A stretch of 23,095 bases of DNA, taken from contig SFKS01000016.1 in NCBI GenBank assembly GCA_004554705.1, positions 1 to 23,095 on the forward strand, written 5' to 3'. This DNA comes from Clostridiales bacterium. Its GTDB lineage: Bacteria > Bacillota > Clostridia > TANB77 > CAG-508. Both the position numbers and the translations under genes were made by a program. The notes under the pieces were generated by a model. It was not told the origin of the DNA. It did not search any database and was given only the letters and a program-made list of their open reading frames with translations. Below, piece by piece: positions 14,257 to 22,050 of this stretch (the first letter of the stretch is position 1; each line of letters opens with the position of its first letter).

Positions 14257-15525
14257 TTAACTTTCATATAATATTTTTGTATCTCTAGGGTAAATTTTCC
14301 ACTCACCGTTATTTTTATTTGGAATAGCCAAAACATCTTTTTGTCCTTCATATACCATTCCGATTTTCATTATACCCTTAACAATTTTATTCTCTTTTTG
14401 TAGTTTTACTTCGAGTTCTATAACTTTCATACATATTGCTTGGTCTATAATATTAATTAATTTAAATTCTATCAAAATATTTTTTTCAAAAATCTCTCTA
14501 CACCTTTTAGGTCTATATCCTGCTCTATCTTCATAGTTAAATAGTATTTCAAATCGTTTTGCTAATTCTCCATAATTTTTTGATTTCCATATTTCTAAAG
14601 TTTCAACAAATTTATAGATGAAATCATATTGAGCATACTCTTCTTTCTTACCAGCTATTGGAATATCCTTTCCTACAACAATTTTTTTACTTTCATAGTT
14701 ATTAATTATTTTTCTTGTATTCTCTATTTCTTGAAGTCTTTTTAAACTTTCTCCTAATGCTGGTGGATTTGCATCCTTTATATATTGTTCTTTCCTTTTG
14801 TCTTCAGTATTTTTATTTTTTATCCATTCTGAAATAGCTAATAACATTACAATACATTTACCAGAAACAAATTTATTGCCATAATTCAAATCTCTTCCAT
14901 GTAGAATACCATTTCTATAAGGCATTTTTATTATTTCTTCATTTGTCCTTTTCCTAGGCAAATTATATATATCTTTAATTTTTTTTAAACCTTTATCACA
15001 CTCAACTAAACAATCCCAACAGTCTAAATCTAATCCTTCAGTAAAAAAACCTTTATTTTTTGTAAAATCATTTATCACTCCATCTGCAATAGTTAAAAAC
15101 AAAGTAACTGCTGAATAATACTGTTTATTTTCATATGCTTGAAATGCTTCATCAATTATATTAGATCTTCTTCTAAATTCATTTGATGAATATTGAATAA
15201 ATTTTTTAGCCTTCTTTGAGTTTTCTATGTAATAATCTGCAATAAACTCTTCTGCTTCTGTAATACCATTGTCCTTAAATAATTGATTAGCTTTTTTCAT
15301 AAATTCTACATTTATTAGTGAATATGCAATCCATCCATAATCAGAAAAATTATTATTATATTCTTCGGTAGTCATTATTAAATTATTCATTTCTTTTTTT
15401 ATTCTATCTAGTTCTTTCCTCTGTTCTTTTTTTAGTAAAAATTTAACTAAACTCATTCTTTCCACTTGTTCATACTGTAATTTTAATGATGGATAGTCTT
15501 CTAATATTTCTTTAATCTCTCTCAT
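14257..15525 (-). CDS. HEPN-motif protein, uncharacterised
   Basis: I do not recognise the full-length family of this 422-residue protein. The middle part (about 120-235) is helical and contains PYRNGILHGRD, where R204 and H209 give the Rx4H signature of HEPN domains, many of which are RNases in defence and toxin systems. The segment before it (EAFQAYENKQYYSAVTLFL) fits the first helices of such a domain. The C-terminal 180 residues are of unknown fold. The start has GGAG 6 bases upstream. The gene follows the nuclease-helicase gene by 50 bases and precedes the metallophosphoesterase by 16, so the three probably act together. RxxxxHG motifs also occur in non-catalytic HEPN-like proteins, so RNase activity is only a possibility. 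Confidence 0.7.
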   Translation of the reverse strand: MREIKEILEDYPSLKLQYEQVERMSLVKFLLKKEQRKELDRIKKEMNNLIMTTEEYNNNFSDYGWIAYSLINVEFMKKANQLFKDNGITEAEEFIADYYIENSKKAKKFIQYSSNEFRRRSNIIDEAFQAYENKQYYSAVTLFLTIADGVINDFTKNKGFFTEGLDLDCWDCLVECDKGLKKIKDIYNLPRKRTNEEIIKMPYRNGILHGRDLNYGNKFVSGKCIVMLLAISEWIKNKNTEDKRKEQYIKDANPPALGESLKRLQEIENTRKIINNYESKKIVVGKDIPIAGKKEEYAQYDFIYKFVETLEIWKSKNYGELAKRFEILFNYEDRAGYRPKRCREIFEKNILIEFKLINIIDQAICMKVIELEVKLQKENKIVKGIMKIGMVYEGQKDVLAIPNKNNGEWKIYPRDTKILYES

Positions 15526-15575
15526 TTAATCTCCATAATATATTTTATTTTTATAATCATTATTCCATGTAATTT

Positions 15576-17537
15576 TCATTCATATCTATATTCTTCACTA
15601 TCTTCTGCAACCATTAAATCAGCATAATTTTCATCTTTATCAACAGGATAAACGATACCTTCATTTTGATTTAATCTTCTTTTTAAATATTCAGCTAAAT
15701 TCTTATCTGTGCAATAAATATAGCATCCTTTTTGTCCTCTAGTCATTAACGTCCTATATGTATTTTTTATTATTTCATCTGCCATTTTCTCAGCTTTATC
15801 AAAATCTTGTTGATACATTTTATATATACCTTTTATTGATTGGTCTGTCTTTGCTCTTTCTGTAACATCTGTAACTATTTTGTTGTTTTCATATCTTAAA
15901 TCATTTCCAATAATTACTCCAACATAATCAAATTCTAAGCCTTGACAAGTATGTATACATCCTATTTCATTTACTGAATCAGAGTCAATTGCCCATGTAG
16001 TACTATTACCTAAATTCCAACTCATCGCAAAATCATATTCTGGAATCGTTATATCAAATACATCTGATTTATTTTTTCCATCCTTTATCCAATCCCAGCA
16101 ATATCCTGCAAGTAATCTAGCTTTATTATTTATTTTATTCTTTTCAAAAATTATATCTCTCACTTCATTAGGAGTATCACAAATCCTAATATCGTAATCT
16201 AGATCAAATCCATCACTGTTAGCTGTTTTTCTAATATCTAACACATCATCTAGCCAAGCAATATATCCATCTGATCCATTACATCTAAATTGTGATTCTA
16301 ACTCCATTATTTCCGATTCTGCCTCTGCTTGTCCTATATATTTCTGTATTTCTTCAACACTTCCAATATCTTTTAAAGTAACCTTTTGTGATTCATCTAT
16401 AAAAAATATCGAAAATTTTGAGGCATGAATAATTTCTTTTATTTGATTTTCTCCTAAATTTTGAAACATTCCAGACTTTGCATTTAACCTATGAGCTTCA
16501 TCAACAATCAATACATCAAACTCATTCTCAGCAGATTCAACAAATGAACCTGATCCTTTAAATAAATTATTTATTCTTGTTTTTCTAAAATCTCCACTCA
16601 ATTTTGTTGCATATACATTTCTTGGTGCTGCATTCTTTGTTACATATGAGCAAACCATATTTTCATTTGTTAATTTTACTAACAGATTAATTGCTAATAC
16701 TGATTTTCCAGTGCCTGGTCCACCTTTAACAATTAGTACTCTTTTATTTCCATCTCTATATGATTTTTTAGCCATTTCTAATGCTGTTTCATATACAAGT
16801 TTTTGATCATCAATCATAATAAATTCTTCATTGCCTTGTAACATACTTGATAATGCATCTTGTAATGATTTAGATGGTCTAATTTTTCCATTTTCAATCA
16901 TATATAATGTTTTTTTATCATCACCATATTTAATGTACTTATTTATAAAATCTCTTAATTTTTCTACATCCCCTTTTATAAAAGCAGGTGCTTTTTCTAA
17001 ATAATATTTATAATTATCTGATAATAATGTTGGAGGTGTTACAGTTAAATAATTATGAAGATATGCGCATGGATGTAAATCTATTTGTCTATCTTGTACA
17101 GTTTCATTATAGTCTTCTATTGTTGTTGCATATGACCATGCTTGATATGACGGATGCGCTACTTCTCTTAAGGCATGTCCTGTATATGCTTGTACTATTC
17201 CGTCTTTTCCATTCACAATATCGGCTTCAGTCCATTGTTTTAACTCTATAATAATAGCAGTATTCTTAAATTGTCCATCTTTGCCTGTGATAATAAAATC
17301 TACTCTTTTAGATGTGTTTGGTATTTTAAATTCAATTGCTATTCCTACATTTCCAGGTATATTATTATCTATTAAAACTTTTAACATATATTGCATAGAG
17401 TTCTTCCATGCATTTCTTTCAGGCTGAGATGTATGATATCCCATCTTTTCATAGAACTTTCTATCTATATTTTCTTCAATTCTATCTTGAACAACATCTT
17501 CTACAAATAGTTGCTTTGTTGCTTCATATACTATCAT
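15576..17537 (-). CDS. DUF2075 (Schlafen group 3-type) helicase with N-terminal PD-(D/E)xK nuclease
   Basis: The 653-residue protein joins a nuclease-like domain to a superfamily 1 helicase. The N-terminal part shows RVDFIITG (D80) and IIIELKQW (E98, K100), the D...ExK core of PD-(D/E)xK nucleases. Then come Walker A GGPGTGKSV (272-280), Walker B VLIVDEAHRL, an ESQFRC motif, IHTCQGLEFDYVGVIIG and TYRTLMTRGQKG, the later helicase motifs of the DUF2075 family. It likely unwinds or translocates on nucleic acid and cleaves it. The ATG at 17537 is used because GGGGG lies upstream and the upstream TTG precedes it. It lies 20 bases after the zinc-ribbon gene in a six-gene operon with a MazG-like enzyme. 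A defence role is inferred. Confidence 0.88.
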   Translation of the reverse strand: MIVYEATKQLFVEDVVQDRIEENIDRKFYEKMGYHTSQPERNAWKNSMQYMLKVLIDNNIPGNVGIAIEFKIPNTSKRVDFIITGKDGQFKNTAIIIELKQWTEADIVNGKDGIVQAYTGHALREVAHPSYQAWSYATTIEDYNETVQDRQIDLHPCAYLHNYLTVTPPTLLSDNYKYYLEKAPAFIKGDVEKLRDFINKYIKYGDDKKTLYMIENGKIRPSKSLQDALSSMLQGNEEFIMIDDQKLVYETALEMAKKSYRDGNKRVLIVKGGPGTGKSVLAINLLVKLTNENMVCSYVTKNAAPRNVYATKLSGDFRKTRINNLFKGSGSFVESAENEFDVLIVDEAHRLNAKSGMFQNLGENQIKEIIHASKFSIFFIDESQKVTLKDIGSVEEIQKYIGQAEAESEIMELESQFRCNGSDGYIAWLDDVLDIRKTANSDGFDLDYDIRICDTPNEVRDIIFEKNKINNKARLLAGYCWDWIKDGKNKSDVFDITIPEYDFAMSWNLGNSTTWAIDSDSVNEIGCIHTCQGLEFDYVGVIIGNDLRYENNKIVTDVTERAKTDQSIKGIYKMYQQDFDKAEKMADEIIKNTYRTLMTRGQKGCYIYCTDKNLAEYLKRRLNQNEGIVYPVDKDENYADLMVAEDSEEYRYE

Positions 17538-17557
17538 AATAATTGCCCCCAATCAAT

Positions 17558-17914
17558 TTATAATACTTCATATGCCACTACACAATCTCTATCATCATTA
17601 TCGGCCCCACATTCTTCACAAATCATTTCTTCATTTTTCATTAGATACGTATTTATTGTTTTTTCTATACCACATCTACAACATCTCAAAAGAACATGTC
17701 TTTTTAAGATTTTTTCTTTTTCAAGTGTATCTAATACGGCATATACAAGATCCTTATTTACTCTAAATGGCCAATAAATATCATCGCATGGATAAATATA
17801 TTCTCCTCTATCAAATTGACCTAAACTATATATTATTTTTTCCATATATAATTTATTATCTAAATTAATGAGTTTATATTTATTTAAAATTTCTTCAATT
17901 TTTTCTTTTTGCAT
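17558..17914 (-). CDS. Small zinc-ribbon protein
   Basis: A 118-residue protein with two CxxC pairs in its C-terminal part (C78/C81 and C99/C102), a typical zinc ribbon, after a helical N-terminus. The stretch WPFRVNKDLVYAVLDTLEKEKILKR looks like a winged-helix half, so it may bind DNA or act as an adaptor. The start at 17914 follows AGAGG by 5 bases; an earlier in-frame ATG lies before that site. It lies between the winged-HTH gene and the nuclease-helicase gene (20 bases from the latter) and is probably co-translated with the helicase. I do not recognise the family; a regulator or helicase partner is possible. Confidence 0.65.
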   Translation of the reverse strand: MQKEKIEEILNKYKLINLDNKLYMEKIIYSLGQFDRGEYIYPCDDIYWPFRVNKDLVYAVLDTLEKEKILKRHVLLRCCRCGIEKTINTYLMKNEEMICEECGADNDDRDCVVAYEVL

Positions 17915-17966
17915 ATATTCCTCTTTCTCAATCATTAAATTTATTGTCTTTATAAAATGCTACCGA

Positions 17967-18314
17967 TCAAAAAACTATATGATGTATTATTGATTTTTCA
18001 TGAAATTTATCCCATAACTCAGGTTTTTCTATTGCTTTTTTTAAATTCATATAATATTCTCTTAGTCCTTTGTTATTTTCATCATTAATCATTTTATCTA
18101 AATACTGTATTCTTTCTTCTTTTAGTTTTTCATATCCTTTTCTGCTGATATAAATTTCAGACCTTTTATTTTTTACTCTTAATATATATCCATTCTTTTC
18201 TAAGAATTTTATTTTTTTTGATATTGCATTTCTTGCAACGCATAGATTTAAATATACGTCTTTAACAGTAAGATATTCTTCATTGCCTATTTTTATATAT
18301 GTCATATACATCAC
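17967..18314 (-). CDS. Winged helix-turn-helix protein
   Basis: This 115-residue protein has a MarR-like pattern: a DNA-recognition helix region around 17-45 (LTVKDVYLNLCVARNAISKKIKFLEKNGYILRV) and a beta wing (KNKRSEIYISRKGYEKL). The C-terminal third is helical and could dimerise. It begins 5 bases after the MazG-like gene ends, with only a weak ribosome site (GAAAG), so it is probably translated by coupling. Being near the start of the operon, it may regulate it. Family membership beyond winged HTH is not clear, and regulation of this operon is inference. Confidence 0.7.
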   Translation of the reverse strand: MMYMTYIKIGNEEYLTVKDVYLNLCVARNAISKKIKFLEKNGYILRVKNKRSEIYISRKGYEKLKEERIQYLDKMINDENNKGLREYYMNLKKAIEKPELWDKFHEKSIIHHIVF

Positions 18315-18319
18315 ACTTT

Positions 18320-18637
18320 CTATAATTTATTATATTTTGTACTAACTCCTTTAGCTTTCTCCACAGGATATTTCTTCCTTGTTTTATCTAACTTTTTTAA
18401 TATAATTTCTTCAGGATTTACATTTAGTTTCATAGCCATTTGAATGCAGTAAGTAAAAACATCTGCTAATTCTTCGCATACTTCTTCTTTATTATAATTT
18501 TCACTATCCCATTGAAAACATTCTAATAATTCCCCTGATTCAATTGCAATGGACTTAGCAAGATTTTCTGGAGAATGAAATTGATCCCAATCTCTTTCCT
18601 CATTGAATTGTTTTATTTCTTGCATTAACTTATCCAT
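18320..18637 (-). CDS. MazG-like nucleotide pyrophosphohydrolase
   Basis: The 105-residue protein (ATG at 18637; AGGAGG 7 bases upstream, one codon after another ATG) carries the all-alpha NTP pyrophosphatase motif. It shows ESGE, then EELAD about 20 residues later (E34, E37, E57, D60 in the 106-residue numbering), the ExxE(12-28)ExxD set that binds Mg2+. The start EIKQFNEERDWDQFHSPENLAKSIAIE matches the MazG-like/RS21-C6 group, which hydrolyses dNTPs to dNMPs. In a defence setting it could deplete or clean the nucleotide pool. It heads the six-gene operon downstream of a good promoter. The family call is firm; the substrate is unknown. Confidence 0.9.
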   Translation of the reverse strand: MDKLMQEIKQFNEERDWDQFHSPENLAKSIAIESGELLECFQWDSENYNKEEVCEELADVFTYCIQMAMKLNVNPEEIILKKLDKTRKKYPVEKAKGVSTKYNKL

Positions 18638-18685
18638 CATTCTGCCTCCTTTAAATAAATTTTCTTCTGAATCCCATTTTTTACA

Positions 18686-18714
18686 AATATATCACAAAAT
18701 CTCAATTTTCTCAA
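18686..18714 (-). promoter_or_regulatory. Promoter of the six-gene MazG-to-phosphoesterase operon
   Basis: On the minus strand TTGAGA (18709-18714) is 17 bases from TATATT (18686-18691), and the -10 is preceded by TGA, giving an extended -10. It lies about 50 bases upstream of the MazG-like start and just after the terminator of the helicase gene. Confidence 0.6.
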
Positions 18715-18733
18715 TAAAATGCTCTTTATTTCT

Positions 18734-18760
18734 AAAAAAATAGAAGTATTTCTACTTCCA
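18734..18760 (-). terminator. Intrinsic terminator of the nuclease-helicase pair
   Basis: On the minus strand TGGAAGTA and TACTTCTA form an 8-bp stem (one G-T) closed by a GAAA tetraloop and followed by seven T. It begins 3 bases after the DEAH helicase stop codon. This cleanly separates the helicase unit from the MazG operon. Confidence 0.85.
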
Positions 18761-18762
18761 TT

Positions 18763-21189
18763 TTAGATGTATTTGTTTATTTCAAATTTTAAAAAGTCAT
18801 CCAAACTATCTCTATATTCTTTAAATTTATCATTTATAATAATATTGTTATATTGATCAAATGATAAATTTTCAATTTGATTATCCTTTTCAAATTTGTT
18901 TATTAAATTATATGTTAAACCTTTTTTCATTAGATTTAATTTTTTCTTATCATTTGTTCCATATACAATTTCATTATATTCTTCTTGACTAATAAACTCC
19001 ATTTTTAACATAGCCTGAAGAAACCCATTAATTTTGTAATTTATAAAATCATCTTCTATCTTTAATTTAACTATAGCTAAATTAAGTAATTCTTTATCAG
19101 TTTTAGTATCCAATTTAATATATACTTTGTTAAAATTATTTTTATAATCGTCTGTTATTTTTGCTATTTCTCCATAGCTCTTTCCTATATAAAATTCATT
19201 TTTTTCATTGTTGTACTGAATACTTTTAAAATATCCATATTGGTTTTTAATCCTATCTTTTAATTGAAATCTTTGCATCTTAATGAAATTTCTGTAAAAA
19301 TCTTTAGTTTCTATATATTTTAATCTCTTTATTTCATAATCATTAATAGATATAATAGAATCTATAAAAATATGACAAACTTTATCTATTATATTTAAAT
19401 CTTTCCATTTTAGATTTTCTATTATTTCTTTTTTAAATTTTTTGATTCTTTCTATTACTTCTGTTATATTATCATAATATGAATCTATTCCACATTCTAT
19501 CATTATTTTTTCTATAGTTGCATCTTCTGAATCAGCATCTGAAAACAATTTACTTTCTTTTTCAATAATTCCTCGATTTTTTTCTTTTTTATCATCAGAT
19601 ATCTTTAATTTATTTTCATTATATTCAACTAGTATAGGATTTTCAACCCTATCATCTAAATCAAAGCTTCTCAACTTTTCTATAGTATTAGACATATTAG
19701 AATCTTTTCTGTTATATTCTTCTGTATTTATAAAATGGATTTGAGGTAACAATTTATCTAGGTTATTTGTATCTGGTGTAAAAACATCATTTAATCTATT
19801 TACTCTTCCAATTAAATTAACTATTTGTTTAGTATTCAAAGAATTTACTGTCATTATATATAAATTATCAATGGGTAAATTTATACCTTCTAATATTACA
19901 TGATTTGCAATTAAATATCTTAGTTCCTTTATTGTCTTATATTTATATTCTAAATAATCTTTAATCTGATCTGGCATCTTTCCATGAATATATACAATTC
20001 CATGTTTTATTAAATCTATTACATTAAAATCTTCATGAACATATTTTTTCAAAGTATCTGCTAATAAATCTAATTCATCATTGTTTATTTCTAGCTCTTT
20101 ATGTTCTTTTAGTTCCATTGCAAATTTTTCAATTTTTACTGGTCTTGCTATAAAAATAAAATTTTTATTCTTTTCGTAATTTCTAATATAATCTATAACA
20201 TTATTATCATCTGATAAGATATAAAATTCGTTCATAAATCGGTTATATTTTAGAACTTTGCCATCTAACCTCAACTCAAATATCTCTGGTTCTTTTAAAT
20301 TGAAATTTATTTTGTATTCATCTACATTGCCTTCATTATATGATTTTAAATTGTTACTATTGTCTACTAAAGGCGAAAGATATACAATCTTTTGATTAGG
20401 ATTCTTTGAATAATTCTTATTAATTAATCTTGATAAAAGAATACTTCTATCATCATCTAATAATAAATTATGTGCTTCATCTATAAATATTTGGTCAAAA
20501 TAGAAATTGTTTCTTTCAAGTAATCTTAACCCTCTCTCTTGGGTTATGATTGCAATAAATTTTTCATCATCTTCTTCATACATTTCGTCAAACATTATAA
20601 TTTTATAGTTTAATATTTGTTTTTTTATAAAGTTATATGTTTGATTAATTAATGACTTTGTCGGAACTATAATTCCAATTTTATTGTATTTATCTGTTAA
20701 TATTTTCTCTGATATAATTGAACTTTTTCCATAAGATGTAGGTGCAATATACGCAATTTCGTTATTCTTGCTATTTATAAATTTATCTTGATTATATTTT
20801 TGTTCATATGTCTCCACAATATCCTGTTTCTTAAATTTACTTATTCCATTTTTAATAATTATATCATCTATTGAATCCATCTGTATCAAATTTAACTTAG
20901 TAATTGTATTAGATATAGGATAATAACCAAAATTAATAGAAAAATCATATAACGGCTTATAATCATTATATTTAATTGAATATTTAAGTATAATATAATA
21001 TGCAAATTCCAAATAGCCTGTATATTTTTTATTTAATTCATACTCTTTAGTTAATATGATAGCACTAGCCAGTACATATTCTTTTTCTTGCTCAGTTAAT
21101 GCTTCGTTTAAATTTAACTTTTCAACTGTTTTTCTAAAAATTTCAATATTTTTTAAACTTGATAATTTTCTTTTTTCCTTACTATCCAT
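18763..21189 (-). CDS. DEAH-box superfamily 2 helicase, Hachiman HamB-like
   Basis: An 808-residue helicase with SF2 motifs: APTSYGKSS (149-157, Walker A), IIVPTKSLINQ (Ia), FIDEAHNLL (DEAH at 237-240), YLSPLV (motif III position), VILEGINLP and NLIGRVNRLND (motifs V and VI). The C-terminal 270 residues are helical and unknown. It starts 4 bases after the PD-(D/E)xK nuclease gene, whose stop codon overlaps its ribosome site (AAGGAG), so the two are co-translated. In Hachiman, a HamB helicase holds a HamA nuclease off until it meets foreign or damaged DNA, then DNA is degraded and the cell dies. The match to HamB rests on motifs and gene pairing; other nuclease-helicase pairs such as AbpAB are alternatives. 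Confidence 0.8.
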   Translation of the reverse strand: MDSKEKRKLSSLKNIEIFRKTVEKLNLNEALTEQEKEYVLASAIILTKEYELNKKYTGYLEFAYYIILKYSIKYNDYKPLYDFSINFGYYPISNTITKLNLIQMDSIDDIIIKNGISKFKKQDIVETYEQKYNQDKFINSKNNEIAYIAPTSYGKSSIISEKILTDKYNKIGIIVPTKSLINQTYNFIKKQILNYKIIMFDEMYEEDDEKFIAIITQERGLRLLERNNFYFDQIFIDEAHNLLLDDDRSILLSRLINKNYSKNPNQKIVYLSPLVDNSNNLKSYNEGNVDEYKINFNLKEPEIFELRLDGKVLKYNRFMNEFYILSDDNNVIDYIRNYEKNKNFIFIARPVKIEKFAMELKEHKELEINNDELDLLADTLKKYVHEDFNVIDLIKHGIVYIHGKMPDQIKDYLEYKYKTIKELRYLIANHVILEGINLPIDNLYIMTVNSLNTKQIVNLIGRVNRLNDVFTPDTNNLDKLLPQIHFINTEEYNRKDSNMSNTIEKLRSFDLDDRVENPILVEYNENKLKISDDKKEKNRGIIEKESKLFSDADSEDATIEKIMIECGIDSYYDNITEVIERIKKFKKEIIENLKWKDLNIIDKVCHIFIDSIISINDYEIKRLKYIETKDFYRNFIKMQRFQLKDRIKNQYGYFKSIQYNNEKNEFYIGKSYGEIAKITDDYKNNFNKVYIKLDTKTDKELLNLAIVKLKIEDDFINYKINGFLQAMLKMEFISQEEYNEIVYGTNDKKKLNLMKKGLTYNLINKFEKDNQIENLSFDQYNNIIINDKFKEYRDSLDDFLKFEINKYI

Positions 21190-21193
21190 ATAA

Positions 21194-21946
21194 TTAACTC
21201 CTTAAATATTCCATAAACAATTTTTCTGCTTCATTATTCATACAAATCACTGAAATTTTATTAAACTCAAATGAATTTATTTTTTCTAAAACAGTATTAT
21301 GCACAAAATCAGATTTTTCTATATCTTTTTCTTCTATAAACTTTGTAGAACATGGAATTATATTATATTCTGATAATTTATGAAACTTATCATCAATAAA
21401 TTCCTTAGATAATATATCTAACTGTTTTCTGACATTATCGGGTACCGATATATTTATATTACAAGCATGATGATATGCATTTTTCCATGGATTGTTAGGC
21501 GTTTTTCCTTTTACTTTATTATTTAGATCATTATATGCTTCACTGATTTTTTTATGGTGTTTTATTGAACTATCTTCTGTTGATTTACTTTCAACAATCC
21601 ATTCTTCATCATTTAGCGAAAAATATCCATCAAATCCTTTTTTAAACGAATTCTCTTCTAAGTTTTGAAAAAGACAATACGGTGTATATCCCTTGTAATT
21701 TAAGAATAAATGAACAAAAAATTCCGCAATAGCGCCAATTTGCTTGCTCCTATCTTTTTTTTTTATATATTCTAAAATTTCCTTTTTGACATACTTAATA
21801 TCATTCTCGTTTTGTCCTGCCCAAATTCTACAAATATATTTATCTATTTGTTTTCTTAGTTCATCAGTAATTTCTTTTATAGTTACAATAATAATATTTC
21901 TTTCATTATCAATTTTATATAATTCTATTTGCATACCATCTTCCAT
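21194..21946 (-). CDS. PD-(D/E)xK nuclease, Hachiman HamA-like (DUF1837-type)
   Basis: A 250-residue protein with a clear PD-(D/E)xK core: GAIAEFFVHLFLN (E75), KGFDGYFS (D106) and EEWIVESKS (E119, K121). The following helical and beta part (about 125-250) has YNDLNNKVKG and a final FNKISVICMNNEAEKLF strand-helix. The catalytic ExK with Ser between recalls the ESK motif in DUF1837/HamA. The start at 21946 has GGGGG 5 bases upstream. It lies directly before the DEAH helicase and shares its promoter and terminator. Known HamA degrades DNA non-specifically when released by HamB. Confidence is high for the nuclease fold, moderate for the Hachiman label. Confidence 0.7.
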   Translation of the reverse strand: MEDGMQIELYKIDNERNIIIVTIKEITDELRKQIDKYICRIWAGQNENDIKYVKKEILEYIKKKDRSKQIGAIAEFFVHLFLNYKGYTPYCLFQNLEENSFKKGFDGYFSLNDEEWIVESKSTEDSSIKHHKKISEAYNDLNNKVKGKTPNNPWKNAYHHACNINISVPDNVRKQLDILSKEFIDDKFHKLSEYNIIPCSTKFIEEKDIEKSDFVHNTVLEKINSFEFNKISVICMNNEAEKLFMEYLRS

Positions 21947-21965
21947 ATTTTCCCCCTCATTAAAT

Positions 21966-22001
21966 ACTATACCACAAAATTAGCCTTTTTTCCACAAAAT
22001 T
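21966..22001 (-). promoter_or_regulatory. Promoter region of the nuclease-helicase pair with two 10-bp direct repeats
   Basis: On the minus strand TATAGT (21966-21971) lies 20 bases before the nuclease start, with TGGAAA at about 17 bases as a weak -35. Two exact copies of AATTTTGTGG (21972-21981 and 21992-22001) lie 20 bases apart, one directly against the -10 and one over the -35. Two helical turns of spacing suggests a protein-binding site. Confidence 0.5.
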
Positions 22002-22050
22002 CCTTTTTTAGTCACATATTTAATAAATCATATACATTCTCTACCAGCTC

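Noticed and set aside
14241..14351. Longer start for the metallophosphoesterase (290 residues)
   Set aside because: The extra residues overlap the HEPN-motif gene and do not fit the family, while a GTG at 14240 has an ideal ribosome site.
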